Assembly (NCBI GenBank): GCA_028455995.1
Contig: JABELC010000014.1
Coordinates: 992,001-1,056,000, forward strand
DNA length: 64,000 nt
Origin: Scleromitrula shiraiana
Taxonomy: Eukaryota; Ascomycota; Leotiomycetes; Helotiales; Sclerotiniaceae
Reading direction: 5' to 3'
The notes under the pieces are model-generated. The model was not told where the DNA came from, did no database searches, and worked only from the letters and a program-made list of their open reading frames with translations. Positions 34,897 through 45,687 of the stretch are shown here, one piece after another; position 1 is the stretch's first letter; the number at the start of each line of letters is the position of its first letter. Made by a program: the position numbers and the translations under genes.

Positions 34897-36884
34897 CTAT
34901 AGACTGGCTTTCCCCCTTGACTCAAAGGGCAAAACAACGACCAAAAGTCCCGCAACTATGAACAACGCACCACTTGTATAAACAGGAGCAGATGTTTCCA
35001 AATTCGCAAACATAGCAATTATCGGCTATTCATCAAACGTTAGTTCTTATAATTCCATGTATAAATAACAATCGAAGACAGAATCGAAGACGGAAGAAAG
35101 AAGAAAAAAAAGGAAGAAAGAAAACAAGAACTTACAGCCATAATCCCAAAAACACGATTACTACAAGCTGTCAACGCGTTCCCCGTCCCTCTGTCTTTAG
35201 TGGCGAAAATTTCAGGCGTATACCCATAAAGCACTGCATACATAACATTACTCGTGAAATTAAATGCACAATTCCAACCTAATAGGGCCTTCGAGTTCAA
35301 CGCCGTAGTCGAAGCATATAGGAATACGCCTGTCAGAATTGTCGAAATAGAAAGTGTACCCTTTCTTCCCAACAACGGAACTTCGACAAGCAACCCACCG
35401 AGTAATGCGCCAGGGATTCCGAGCACAGAGATGATTAGACTGTTTCGATAGGTCAGGTAGGTACTGCCATCGCCGAAGGTTGCACCTCGTGTGGCTTGGA
35501 TGTAAGGAAGGAAGGCATTATAGAGAGGGTATCCAAGTCCAATGAAGGCCCATATTATCATGATAAGACTTGTTGAGATTGCAATTTTGCGGGTTGCGAA
35601 AAGGGCTCGCACGTGCTTTAGACTGAGCTTTTCGAGTTTGCGTTTTACGGCTGTGGCGGCTGTGGTTCTGGATGATGAGGGAAGAGAGCCGCATGATGTG
35701 AGATGATCGATTGTCACTGTTTGAATGTTAGAGAGCTGGTGTCCCAAGACTTAAATGATAATAAATTCATACGATTTGATTCTTTTCCGTTTCTCCTGGC
35801 TACTTCATGAATGATTCGGACAGCCTCTTCATCAAGCCCTTTTCCCATGAGATATTTTGGGGACTCGTAGATAGTGAAAAGGACGAATCGGATCAGGAAT
35901 TCAATCATTGAGATCCCTCCCATAGTGATCAAGAAATACCTCCATCCCATATTGTCCTTTCGATGGCAAACGGTATCCTCTTGACAAGTTAAGTTTCCCA
36001 ATAGTGGCCATGCAACCAAATTTGCTATAACCTGAGCGATAGCCCAATCAATAGACAGAACTGTTAGAAGATATTGGTGTGATCCTGGGAGAAACTCAAG
36101 AAATACCTGGAGAAAAAGTCAGTCGTTCGTTGCATAATATCTTCGTTTGGAAATAGTGAATAGTTTTCATACAGCCGAATCCACGGGAAGATTTCCTCCA
36201 ACTCCAAAACTCCAAAGTGCAGCAAAACACCCGATTGCGGCAAAATTAGGTGAACCAGCAGCTATTAGTCCAAATACTGCAGTGATTCCAAGAGTGACGT
36301 TGAAAGCCAATTTTCGTCCAAATATATCACACCCAAATCCCCAAAACATTGCTCCAGCAAGAAGACCAATATTTTGTGCAAGAGTCAGTAGAGGTGGATG
36401 GGACGGTAAAAATTCGTTAGTGATTGATGTGACTTTTTTGAATCAGCATATACAATTTCAAAGTGAGGAGGAGTTAGATTGATGAGTGTATTGGTAGATG
36501 TTCATACATATAAGTGAGGTAGCGATTGGCCATAAATTATCATTTGCCCATCCGAAACCAACTACAATAAATAGTTGCCATTGATACCATCCCATGCCAA
36601 TTTCCTGAATCTGTCAAAACGTATTATGTTAGCAAGCATCCATAAAAATAGATGATTCAATTGTTTCCTACAGCTTCATTTAAAACTCGTGCTTTGGCTT
36701 CATATACGGGATCCATGGTACCTGCGGGAAGCGTTGTGGCCAATTCAATGCCATCGACCTCTGATTGATGATTGAAATATTTATGTTCGCGACTACTCCC
36801 ATTTTTGATATCGGAGGATGGGTCTTTTAATCCCAGAGGTACATGATCATCGACTTCAACGTTATTATCATCCTTACTTGCCAT
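34897..36884 (-). CDS. MFS transporter, sugar-porter/SV2-like
   Basis: Six exons on the minus strand, 36884..36672, 36610..36508, 36432..36173, 36106..35773, 35716..35136 and 35025..34897, join in frame to 539 residues. After a polar N-terminal tail of about 70 residues, QEIGMGWYQWQLFIVVGFGW begins helix 1, typical of the fungal metabolite:H+ symporter branch. FWGFGCDIFGRK is the MFS signature loop between helices 2 and 3. A TYRNSLIISVLGIPG segment and TKDRGTGNA lie in the second half. The family contains proteins annotated only as sugar or membrane transporters; the real substrate is unknown. The last exon is separated by a 110-bp intron and ends FESRGKASL. No break is seen. Confidence 0.85.
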
Positions 36885-37315
36885 ATTGCCGTTTGAGTCT
36901 TCTTGATGTCGTTGTGTTCGATTTATTTGCTTGATAGTTTAAGAACCCAAAGTACTAGTAGATGGAATAATGATTGCCAACTTGAATGTGATAACCCGAT
37001 GTTGAAATAAACGATTAATCAACCCTAAGTCCCTAAGTTGTTGTTGTTGTACCATGTGACGTGCCTGTTTCCAAGGTGGCAGGGGATGGTTACTCCCTGC
37101 CGTGAAAAAGTGCAGTAGCGATGATGGAATGATTATTGGCTATGTTTAAAATTTGTTATATCGTATCATATCGTATCATAATTGCGCAAGAACATGTAAC
37201 GTGGCTTTTACTAGTAATGAGAATTATTTAAACGGTAGATACCTCAAATACTACTACTACTACTACTACTACTAGTAGTAGCATCATTTTAAGTTATGAT
37301 ACTACACATTTACTA
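36885..37315. other. Left border of the AT island
   Basis: Promoter side of the MFS gene, then the transition into AT-rich DNA. It contains a (TAC)n(TAG)n hairpin-like stretch at 37251-37281 and the first ACTAGT sites. No gene. Confidence 0.5.
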
Positions 37316-38271
37316 CTCGGTCAAATTAAAATTGAAGCACGCGCAAAATAAGCGAATCACTTCAAAATCGACGATTTTGTATAAATCATCTTTTGTACCA
37401 ATATAAAAAATCGATTATTTATTTATAGAATTATTTAAAATATTAAATATAAATTATTTTTATATTAAAATATTTATTATTAAAATTTAAAAATTAAATA
37501 ATGATTTTAAAATTTATAATATTTAATTAAATATAAAATAAAAATTATATAAAAATATTTTATTTTTAATTTAATTTAAATTAAATAAATTATTATATTA
37601 AAAAAAAAGAAGATATATATAAATATATAAAAAAAAGTTTTTATTTAATATAAATATTATGTATATTAAAAATATATAAAAAATAGAATATAATAAAATT
37701 AAAAAGAATATATATAATATTTATAAATATTAATTTAAAGTATTATTATAATTTTGATTTTTAAAAATTATTAAAATCATTTTAAATTTTTATATATAAT
37801 AATTTATATCTTTATAATTATTATATTAATATATTATTCAATATAATTTTGATTTAAATAAATTATTAAAATTTTTAATTTGAAAAATTTTAAAGAATTT
37901 AGAATATTATATTAAGTTTTAATATATAATATTTATATTAAATAAAAACTTTTTTTATATATTTATATATATCTTCTTTATTTTTTAATATAATAATTTA
38001 TTTAATTTAAATTAAATTAAAAATAAAATATTTTTATATAATTTTTATTTTATATTTAAATTAATATTATAAATTTTAAAATCATTATTTAATTGTTAAA
38101 TTTTAATAATAAATATTTTAATATAAAAATAATTTATATTTAATATTTTAAATAATTCTATAAATAAATAATCGATTTTTTTATATTAATATAAAAGATA
38201 ATTTATTTAAAATTATTGATTTTGAAGTGATTCGTTTATTTTACGCGTGCTTCAATTTTAATTTGATCGAG
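37316..38271. mobile_element. Long-inverted-repeat element, 956 bp, TA flanks
   Basis: The left end CTCGGTCAAATTAAAATTGA is repeated in inverse at the right end as TCAATTTTAATTTGATCGAG, and the arms stay alignable inward for some 340-350 bp (about 37316-37665 and 37915-38271) around a less similar centre. TA dinucleotides flank both ends (37314-37315, 38272-38273), consistent with a Tc1/mariner-class insertion. The sequence is almost only A/T and non-coding. It is best read as a RIP-mutated foldback element or MITE. Only part of the arm near the ends contains C and G (GAAGCACGCG), showing the original sequence was less AT-biased. Confidence 0.75.
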
Positions 38272-40189
38272 TACTAGTAGTAATTTAAATTATATAAAAA
38301 TTAATGATTATTTATAATATTTAATATAAAGATTATAGAAAATAATTTTATTACTTCTACTACTAGTACTACTAGTACTAATAGTAGTATGATATAATAT
38401 TTTTTTAAATTCCAGTTTTTTTTAATTTGAATCATCATGATAGTACTACTACTACTAGTAGTAGTATCATAATCATGATGATATTTTAAATAATTTTATT
38501 TTTTATTATTAATAGTATTTATTAAGAAAATCGATTGATTTAGTTAACTTGAAAGTTTATGTACTAGTACTACTAGTAGTACTAGTATATATACAAGTTA
38601 GTAGTATACTAGTACTAATAGTATTGAGAGTGTGTATAGTATTGAGATTGATGAGATTGATGAGATTAATGAGATTAATGAGATTAATGAGATTAATGAG
38701 ATTAATGAGATTAATGAGATTAATGAGATTAATGAGATTAATGAGATTAATGAGATTGATAATTAATCAGAATATATTCAAGTTATTATAATAGTACATC
38801 AACAAAAAGAATTTCGACCAATTAATACTAGTAGACAAGAGTAATCTTTGTAGTTAAAAATTTGTAAAATTAATAAAGATAATCTTGATGTATATTAAAG
38901 TTCTTTTGTATTACTACACTTAGACTAGTAATAGATAGATTTTATAGTTAATTGATGCTCAATGAATAATTAATTAACAAAGAGATATTAATAATTTATT
39001 CTTAATTAACAAATAAAATTTATTTTATATAATATTATATTATTATTAATTATTAATATTATTAATATTTTTAATATTTTTAATATTATCAATATTATCA
39101 ATATTATTAATGTTTTTAATATTCTTTTTTTCTATTATATATTAATATATCGTTAATATATATACTAGTAGTATATACTAGTAAATTTTAATAAATTAAT
39201 TGATTCTATTGATAAATAATTCTCTTTTTTATAATTAATAATATTATATAATATTTAAGTTGATAAAGAACTTTTTCTAAAAAATTCATATAATCTTTAT
39301 ATTAAATATTATCAAGAATTTCATAACTTAATTTTTATATATTTTAAACTTATATAGAATTTTAAAATAAAATTATATAATAATAAAAATTATAGTATTA
39401 TTAAAATTATTTAATCAAATTTTATTTATCAATATATTTTTCATTATTTTTTAAACTTGAAATATAATTATAATTTATATACTAATAATATATAATTAAT
39501 AAATTTATTAATGATTATAATTATATACTCTTATTACAACTTGAAAGAGCTTTCAAGTTTTAATAATCGATTAATGGTTAATTAATAGCTATTGATAATC
39601 ATTGACGTAAGTCAGTGGTCTATGCGAAGAATCTTTATTTTTTTGATCAATATTTTTTTTGCTGATGTAGTACTACTAGTAGTAGACTGGGGATAAATTG
39701 ATAATTAATTATCAGTATATTTTTGTTAATTAATAATCAATTATTACTACTAGTGCTAGTACTAGTAATATGTTTTTACTATTACTACTACTAGTAGTAG
39801 TAGTAGTAGTAATTGATGATTAATCAATAATTAATCTGATTCAGAGTCAGTTCTAGCAAGTTCAACTACTAGTACTAGTAGTACTATAATCAATTATAAT
39901 TACTAGTAACTACTAGTATAAAGTCTAATTAATTCGCTTCTATCATAATATTAGAAAGTTTAATACATATCAAAATAATCTCTATTACTAGTATTAATAC
40001 TAGTAATTGTTAATAAATAAAGATTCAAGTTATCTTTATCTATTAAAAATATAGAAAATTTTTGATTGACTCGAATTATGATGAACTTCATTCAAGTTGA
40101 ATTACTAATTATTAATATAAATATTCTATATAATTAATGCATATCTTTTTAACTAAAATTTTTTTCACTCAAACATACACGTACTAGTA
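38272..40189. repeat. AT island with ACTAGT palindromes
   Basis: About 1.9 kb without coding capacity and nearly lacking C and G except in short TAC/GTA-type motifs. By eye I count 24 ACTAGT hexamers from 38273 to 40183, mostly inside perfect local palindromes such as TACTACTAGTAGTA. Between them is A/T-only sequence. It also holds the 9-bp tandem array at 38644-38760. Confidence 0.75.
38644..38760 (+). repeat. 9-bp tandem array (GAGATTAAT, about 13 copies)
   Basis: Thirteen tandem copies of a 9-bp unit; the first two and the last read GAGATTGAT. Because nine is a multiple of three, it keeps a frame open that reads as repeated RLM, but this is an artefact of the unit. Confidence 0.9.
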
Positions 40190-40330
40190 CTATAGAAAAG
40201 ACAGAATCTAATTGTATTGTTGAAATTATTGATCTAAAACTAGTAGGTGACCGTGACGGACAGGGCTATAAGAGCCTCCATTTTGCTGACTAATCAGATC
40301 TGTAACATTAACCTCTTTTCTCGTATTGAA
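40190..40330 (-). repeat. Dispersed repeat, copy B (5' relic of a gene?)
   Basis: Read on the minus strand it matches copy A at 9546-9686, and it is not interrupted by the TIR element. The core ATG (reading MEALIALSVTVTY then a stop) suggests the first codons of a decayed gene whose relatives start in this way (fungal STAND-type N-terminal domains). The match to copy A stops at about 40190, where the ACTAGT-rich island begins. Confidence 0.6.
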
Positions 40331-41014
40331 CCCTTAATATCAACCACGTGACCGTAATACTATCATAAATTAATCCTCACACTAGATTAGGTCGCTCTAT
40401 TGTAACGCGCGCGCCAGAGGTCATCGACCGCAAAAAATTGTGGAATGACCTTATAATAACCTCCAACATGGTTTTACATTCCGCTTGACGATAATTCTAT
40501 CCACAAATACACGGTATAATACATCAAAAGTTATCTGAATCGAGGCGATGCAAGATCTAGTTATACGTTACGTAGTCAGTTATGTAGTTTCGCATTCAGC
40601 CTTTCAGGATCTTGTTATCTAACAGTGCTAGATGTACACATATCTGATTTCACAAATTACATTACATGTTAAAATCTTAAAATCCGTGAATTGGAATCCA
40701 GCAATGCCATGATGAATAGGCTAAATTTGATGATAAGAACTTTCTTTAAATTATACTAAGATATTATGCAATGACAATCATTGATAAATTGTGATTATAT
40801 ACAATAATTTCATTGGTTCTATGAGTTCTCTGAGCTTTATCGTACTGCCGACCACTGGCCAAGGCCAACGACCACTATTCTCGTGATGGAAACATGCTGG
40901 ACCAGGTGGAGAATTTCTGTGCTTTATATTCAACACACTCGTTCCTAGGAGTATTTCATATGTCTTCCTTATTGCTGTGTCATTTTGTTGAGCAACATCA
41001 TTATTTCAATTACC
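40331..41014. other. Intergenic, right border of the AT island
   Basis: Base composition returns to normal at about 40340, with a GC-rich spot (AACGCGCGCGCCAG) near 40405. No gene. It should hold the promoter of the gene at 41015. Confidence 0.5.
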
Positions 41015-42166
41015 ATGTTTTCATCCAAGTCCGATCCAAAGAAAAAGAATCAATCTGGGTTATTTAGTGCATTAATAAATTCTACCCAAGGTCTGAAATT
41101 GTATCCGCAAAGGAAGGGTTCGAAAATACCGAGAAGCTCTAAGGTTCCACATGCTCCTAAAACCTCTGGCCGTAGTCTCTTCAAACCGACAGAACAATCG
41201 GCGAAAAAACACAAACAACCTAAAAAGCAAGGAAAGAAGCCTGAACCGAAGGAAAGAAGTTGGGGAGGCACATTTAGCAGGCTGTTGTCATCAAAATCAT
41301 CAATTTCGTCTAAAAAAACATCTAGGCAAACGTCTAGAAAATCTAAAGATAATTTTGAATTTGCAGGCGCAGATCCTGCTCCTGACCCACTAGCTTTTAG
41401 ACAGGCCTCAGTGAAATACGTGAATACCGTTTCATCTGCTAAACCTCGGTTCACTCATTCCAAGGTATCAGTTGAAAGTTGCAGTGCACAATTCTTAACA
41501 GTAGATGATTCTCAAAGCTCTTCATTTGGAAGTCCCAATCGAAATTCATCTAATAACCAGCGTTCTCCATCAAACTATCTCGCACCCAATTCACCGAGAA
41601 AATTGAATAAAGCAACACCATCAACGGGTCAAAGATTTCATGGGGAGTCTAATTACCAAGAATCTGGCATTCCTCTGTATATTGATCAACCTAATGCAAG
41701 ATTATCTGAATCGAAAAAAAGATATCTTAGGAGTTTCATCAGGAGTTCTGAAAGAGGAAGCAACAATTTGAGTAGACACGCCATGAGAGGCTCACGTAGT
41801 AAGTATTAGGAGTGTCCCAGATATAAGATCCTTCTAATATCTTATAGATCTTTCTATCACGATGGAACCTGACAATTCTCAAACGCAAGCCCATCCCAGT
41901 CCAGCGGTTCAGGGCAGGAAGATTGTTCAAACGAAAGTCCGTGACAATCTACCAAGTCAGAGTGAGGGGGTTAAGGTGCCAAAACATAAACAACCAAACA
42001 TACAAAATAATAGCGGTAAGATAAGAAATTGTCGATCCGGGGAAATTACAAATACTAATGATTTCTTCTAGGCATTAAGGATGTTTCTAATCAAGGAGAA
42101 AGTTCACTCAAAAATAAAGACAAAAAGAAGAAGAAGGTGAATTTTTCCCTGGTCAAAGAGGTTTAA
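41015..42166 (+). CDS. Basic Ser/Lys-rich protein, unknown function
   Basis: Three exons, 41015..41798, 41848..42015 and 42072..42166, with good GTAAGT/GTAAGA donors and phase-consistent borders, give 348 residues. The sequence is strongly basic and disordered: early KKK and KKHKQPKKQGKK stretches suggest nuclear localisation, then Ser/Asn-rich regions, and the end has a KDKKKKK run before NFSLVKEV. No folded domain is recognised. Frame continuity over three exons supports a real gene. It lies next to the AT island and is followed by relics of similar composition, so it is probably fast-evolving and lineage-specific. Confidence 0.55.
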
Positions 42167-42783
42167 ATCTTGTAGAAATATCTTGGTATAATTTTTTGGG
42201 ACTTTGCTTTCTTATTTCTCGTTACAATTTAGGCATATAATACTAGTTTGATGATCAGCGCACCTGCAACATATATAATTTATTGAATGTTATTTCTTTT
42301 ACTTGCCACTGAAAGGTTTCATCATCCAAACCATCATCATCATTCCTTGAATTAAAAACATACCTTAAAACTATGGAGAGCAGCAATCACTGGATCAACC
42401 ACGTTGGTAATGAATAGCCATCATCCCTCTACTAATCGATAACAACACATACTTACATAACGATGGGCAATGGATATGGAAGGGGTCAATCTGATCCTGT
42501 TTGTGGCTGTTGTCCTTGATAGCCGCCAAAAGCGCAGCCAACCAAGCCGCACCACCTACTGACCCAAAGCGCGCGTTTTCGAGTATTCTCACGAAACTCC
42601 TCAATCTAGGTATCAATCAATGTTTTTAAATTATCCTTAAAATATGATGACTTCTGGCGTTATAGGTGGATATATTGGAGGTGGACTGCTCAAAATTGTC
42701 TGGAAGTTTGAGAATTTGAATCACCTAATGCTTGAGATACTGAGCTACTTTGATTTTATTTCATCAGTTGATCAGAATACAAA
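42167..42783. other. Intergenic, no gene seen
   Basis: Non-coding DNA between two Ser-rich coding regions. Open frames on both strands here are short and without protein character. Confidence 0.45.
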
Positions 42784-43666
42784 ATGCATTCAGAAGGGCA
42801 CCTTGATTCTCATAATGGTAATGATAACGATATGGTTTCTGCCCTTTCTACCCAATCTCATAAATCCAGATCGTCTATTGCAAGTTCGACATCCTCATCA
42901 GTATTCTCACAGAACTCAGATAACTATTCCTTGAGTAATATATCTAAAGATGAGGATGATGTTTACGAAGAGCTAGCGGTTGAGGTTTCGTTGCAGAATT
43001 TCTTCCGAGACAATGGGGACACTGGTGAAAAAACACATTATTAGCTAAAGCCAAAATTACCTCAACCTGGTTCGGGAATCAATAGAATAAAATCTCGCCA
43101 TCCCTGGAAGGACTCATTGTTCTCACCAGGGCTGAAATGTAAAAGAACCGTTGAAAGCTACAGATAGGAGAAACCAACTGGAGAAATTCCTCCTTGACCA
43201 TCAAGTCATAGAAAGCATCACAGAAAATTGATAGTAATTCAACCGAAAACTAAAGAATCCGGTGAGTACTGGACTTGAGTAAAGATTTATGATTTGGAGG
43301 CTGATAATTACATTCACCATCAGATCCTCAAATAACAATTAACAAATCAATAATCAAATGGAAGTTCGCAATCTTTGCCATTGCACTCTCCTACCAGAAA
43401 TAGTCACCATCAGACTCCTAGTGAATCACAATCGATCAACGCCAATAGATTGAATGATTCCCCCGTAAATGGGTGGAATTGAGAAGTATGCAAGTGCCGA
43501 CGAGAACTCTAAGAAGGAATTCGAAGAGATGCGGCAAGATTCACGTTCAGCCAGATATTTGAAAACCTTTACCACCCCCGCCCCCTGATTCAATTCTTAT
43601 GAAACCTTTACCAGGAACTCCCAGGGTTCAGTACACAGAACAGCCAGCAATATTAAGTTCATATTA
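42784..43666 (+). pseudogene. Decayed Ser/Pro-rich gene
   Basis: From the ATG at 42784 a Ser-rich acidic sequence of 86 codons (for example SRSSIASSTSSSVFSQNSD) runs to a TAG at 43042. The same frame continues to look like protein after it (KPKLPQPGSGINRIKSRHP, then EKPTGEIPP and SSHRKHHRKLIVIQPKTKES) with two more stops, TAG near 43167 and TGA near 43195, up to a GTGAGT donor at 43262. After an apparent intron, other frames carry TRNSHHQTPSESQSINANR and, later, KPLPPPPPDSILMKPLPG. The stops are of the kind made from CAG or CGA by C-to-T changes. This is best explained as a mutated gene, possibly touched by RIP. No homologue is recognised. Confidence 0.45.
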
Positions 43667-44976
43667 GATCTTTATCTCGAAACCTGGATTGGGTATATAC
43701 TTGCAAGATGCGTAGGATTGGATTTGAAGATATCATAGGGTCTGTCACCCATGGGCTAAGAAAACTCTTAGTATTGACATAGGGATTGATAAAAAAGGTT
43801 GGGAGATGGGTATGGATATGGTGTCCACTTGGAAATTTGGAATTTTTGTATTATATCTGGACAATGAAGTGATCCAATCAGGCTAATTCATCTTCGAAGG
43901 CCTACTTGAATTTCATAGATTAAAACAAATTGTTAATCGTTTAGTCTCAGATCTCTATTTTTCAATATATCTATACATGTTGTTGTGTAAGCTGAAGAAA
44001 AAGAATAACTTCAACTGTTCGAACGAGCGATGCAACAAGAGGTAAAAATTGAGGCACCAGGGGGCATCGGAGTCTCATGCACCCTCTTTCATGTACAATC
44101 TACTTGTGATAAACATAATCTTGCCATACTGCAGATAGAATCTAGGCTCATCTTATGCCTGATGAGACAGCGTTTATTGGGGCCCGTTGCCACTGTTGGT
44201 TTCTCTTGACAACTATTGAAGCGTTGTCATATATATATTTCATACCGCCGATGAGTGCTAACGTATTGCCTGATAAACAAGGAGTAAGATCTGAGAGTGA
44301 TGATCTAGATTATCTCTATCTTCGAAGAGTAGCATGCATACAGATAGATCCGTTTTAGATTCTGGCAAGATGGGCGTAGTGGGGTGGGGAGATGTCATGT
44401 TAGCTAAGCCTGATTAGTCATTCACTGCAACACCCCTGGTGCCCTGGTACAGGAACCGACCTTTTCCCTCGTTGTTATCAGAAAGATCAGCATTTATTTG
44501 TTGATTGAAATAAGTATATCCCCAAGGAATGTATCATGGAATGACTTCAATTCTTTCAACTCTTACCTTGGAAAATCTCATTAAGATATAGTAAGCAAAG
44601 ATTACCCCAGAAAATTCGGCTTCAATCGTGGCCGGCGTTTGCGTTACTTCCTTCATCGCCACAGAGAAGCATAGATTCGACTACCAACATCCAACATCCA
44701 ACATCCAACATCCAACATCCAACATCCAACATCCAACATGATGATGGCGGTCTCGACCTCATCAGCCTCATTACTTGATGTTGGTATCGTGCGTGTACAT
44801 CTTTCATGATGCTTCACTGCGAGATTAATGATTTAATTCTTTCCTATTTGCAACTGGTGAATTCCATATTGTGTTTTTTAAGATTGTCATTCTGTATGAA
44901 CTATTGATCTACGCGTAATATAAAATATCAAAAAGACGCGACAATTATACCCCTCACATAATTTTGATTCGATAAT
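43667..44976. other. Intergenic with CCAACAT array
   Basis: About 1.3 kb without a supported gene. A 7-bp tandem repeat lies at 44684-44739. The frame at 44155-44358 has no protein character. Confidence 0.5.
44684..44739 (+). repeat. 7-bp tandem array (CCAACAT, 8 copies)
   Basis: Eight perfect tandem copies of a 7-bp unit, 56 bp in all, in intergenic DNA. Confidence 0.92.
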
Positions 44977-45687
44977 ATGGGTTGCGGATCAAGCAAATTT
45001 GATAATGAGTATGACGCGAAAGATATTCGTTCTCTAATTTCACGAGAGTCCAGTATGCAAACAATTGATTTATTCGCTGCTTGAACGTAAAGTTTACTGA
45101 TTCGATTAATTAGATTCGTCCTATGATCAATATGAAAAACATGAAAATCGAGGGAGGTCTAATAAGCGCAGTACATTCCATCGAGGAAAAGAAATTTTTC
45201 GAAGTAAAGAGCGAGATCCGAACTCTGATGAAAGAAGGCATCGAGCAACTGTCGAAGCAGAAAGACAAAGTATGAAAGAGATGACAGAAGCAGACTATGC
45301 ATGGAAAAGAAGAGATTCTGAAGAGATATATGATGAACTGAGAGTTGAGAGGGAATTAATGAGGGAGGTTAGAGAGGTGGAAAAAGAGAATGAAATGATG
45401 GAGAGGGAGATGATGGAAATTGAGAGGGAGAAGGGTTACGAGGGGAAATCTAGATACATTGCAGATTTCAGCTTGGAGGGAGAAAAGGATTATGAAATTA
45501 GTCCTGATCTGAGGAGACTTAATAAAGATGATGATAGGTAAGTTTGTGTTCACGTTCCTGATATTCTCTGATTGCGGGGTACATTTGAACATGCAAAACT
45601 AATCTTTTCAGATCATATTACGGCAGTGATGTTAGCTCAATGAGCTCCATGCTTTCTACACTTCATGAATCCCCGGATGAAAGTTGA
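44977..45687 (+). CDS. Small acylated coiled-coil protein (MGCGSSK start)
   Basis: Three exons, 44977..45052, 45114..45537 and 45612..45687, join with matching phases (1, then 2) to 191 residues. The first exon encodes MGCGSSKFDNEYDAKDIR: Gly2 with Ser6 is the N-myristoylation consensus, and Cys3 offers palmitoylation, so the protein should sit on a membrane. The middle is very rich in Glu, Arg and Met (ELMREVREVEKENEMMEREM), a predicted coiled coil. The last exon is Ser-rich and ends HESPDES. No domain is known. No long single frame covers the front of the gene, so it is easily missed. The lipid signal plus intact splicing argue for function; the role is unknown. Confidence 0.6.

Noticed and set aside
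36147..36482. 111-codon plus-strand frame
   Set aside because: Antisense to exon 3 of the MFS transporter, whose spliced protein is clearly real.
38549..38791. 80-codon frame with repeated RLM
   Set aside because: It is the translation of the 9-bp tandem array, which cannot contain a stop in that frame. No other coding sign.
40390..40440. GC-rich spot as a CpG-type promoter
   Set aside because: Only a dozen bases are GC-rich and no transcript start signal is seen nearby.
44684..44739. Short direct repeats that might recall a CRISPR array
   Set aside because: Units are 7 bp, directly adjacent with no spacers, and the genome is eukaryotic. It is a simple tandem repeat.
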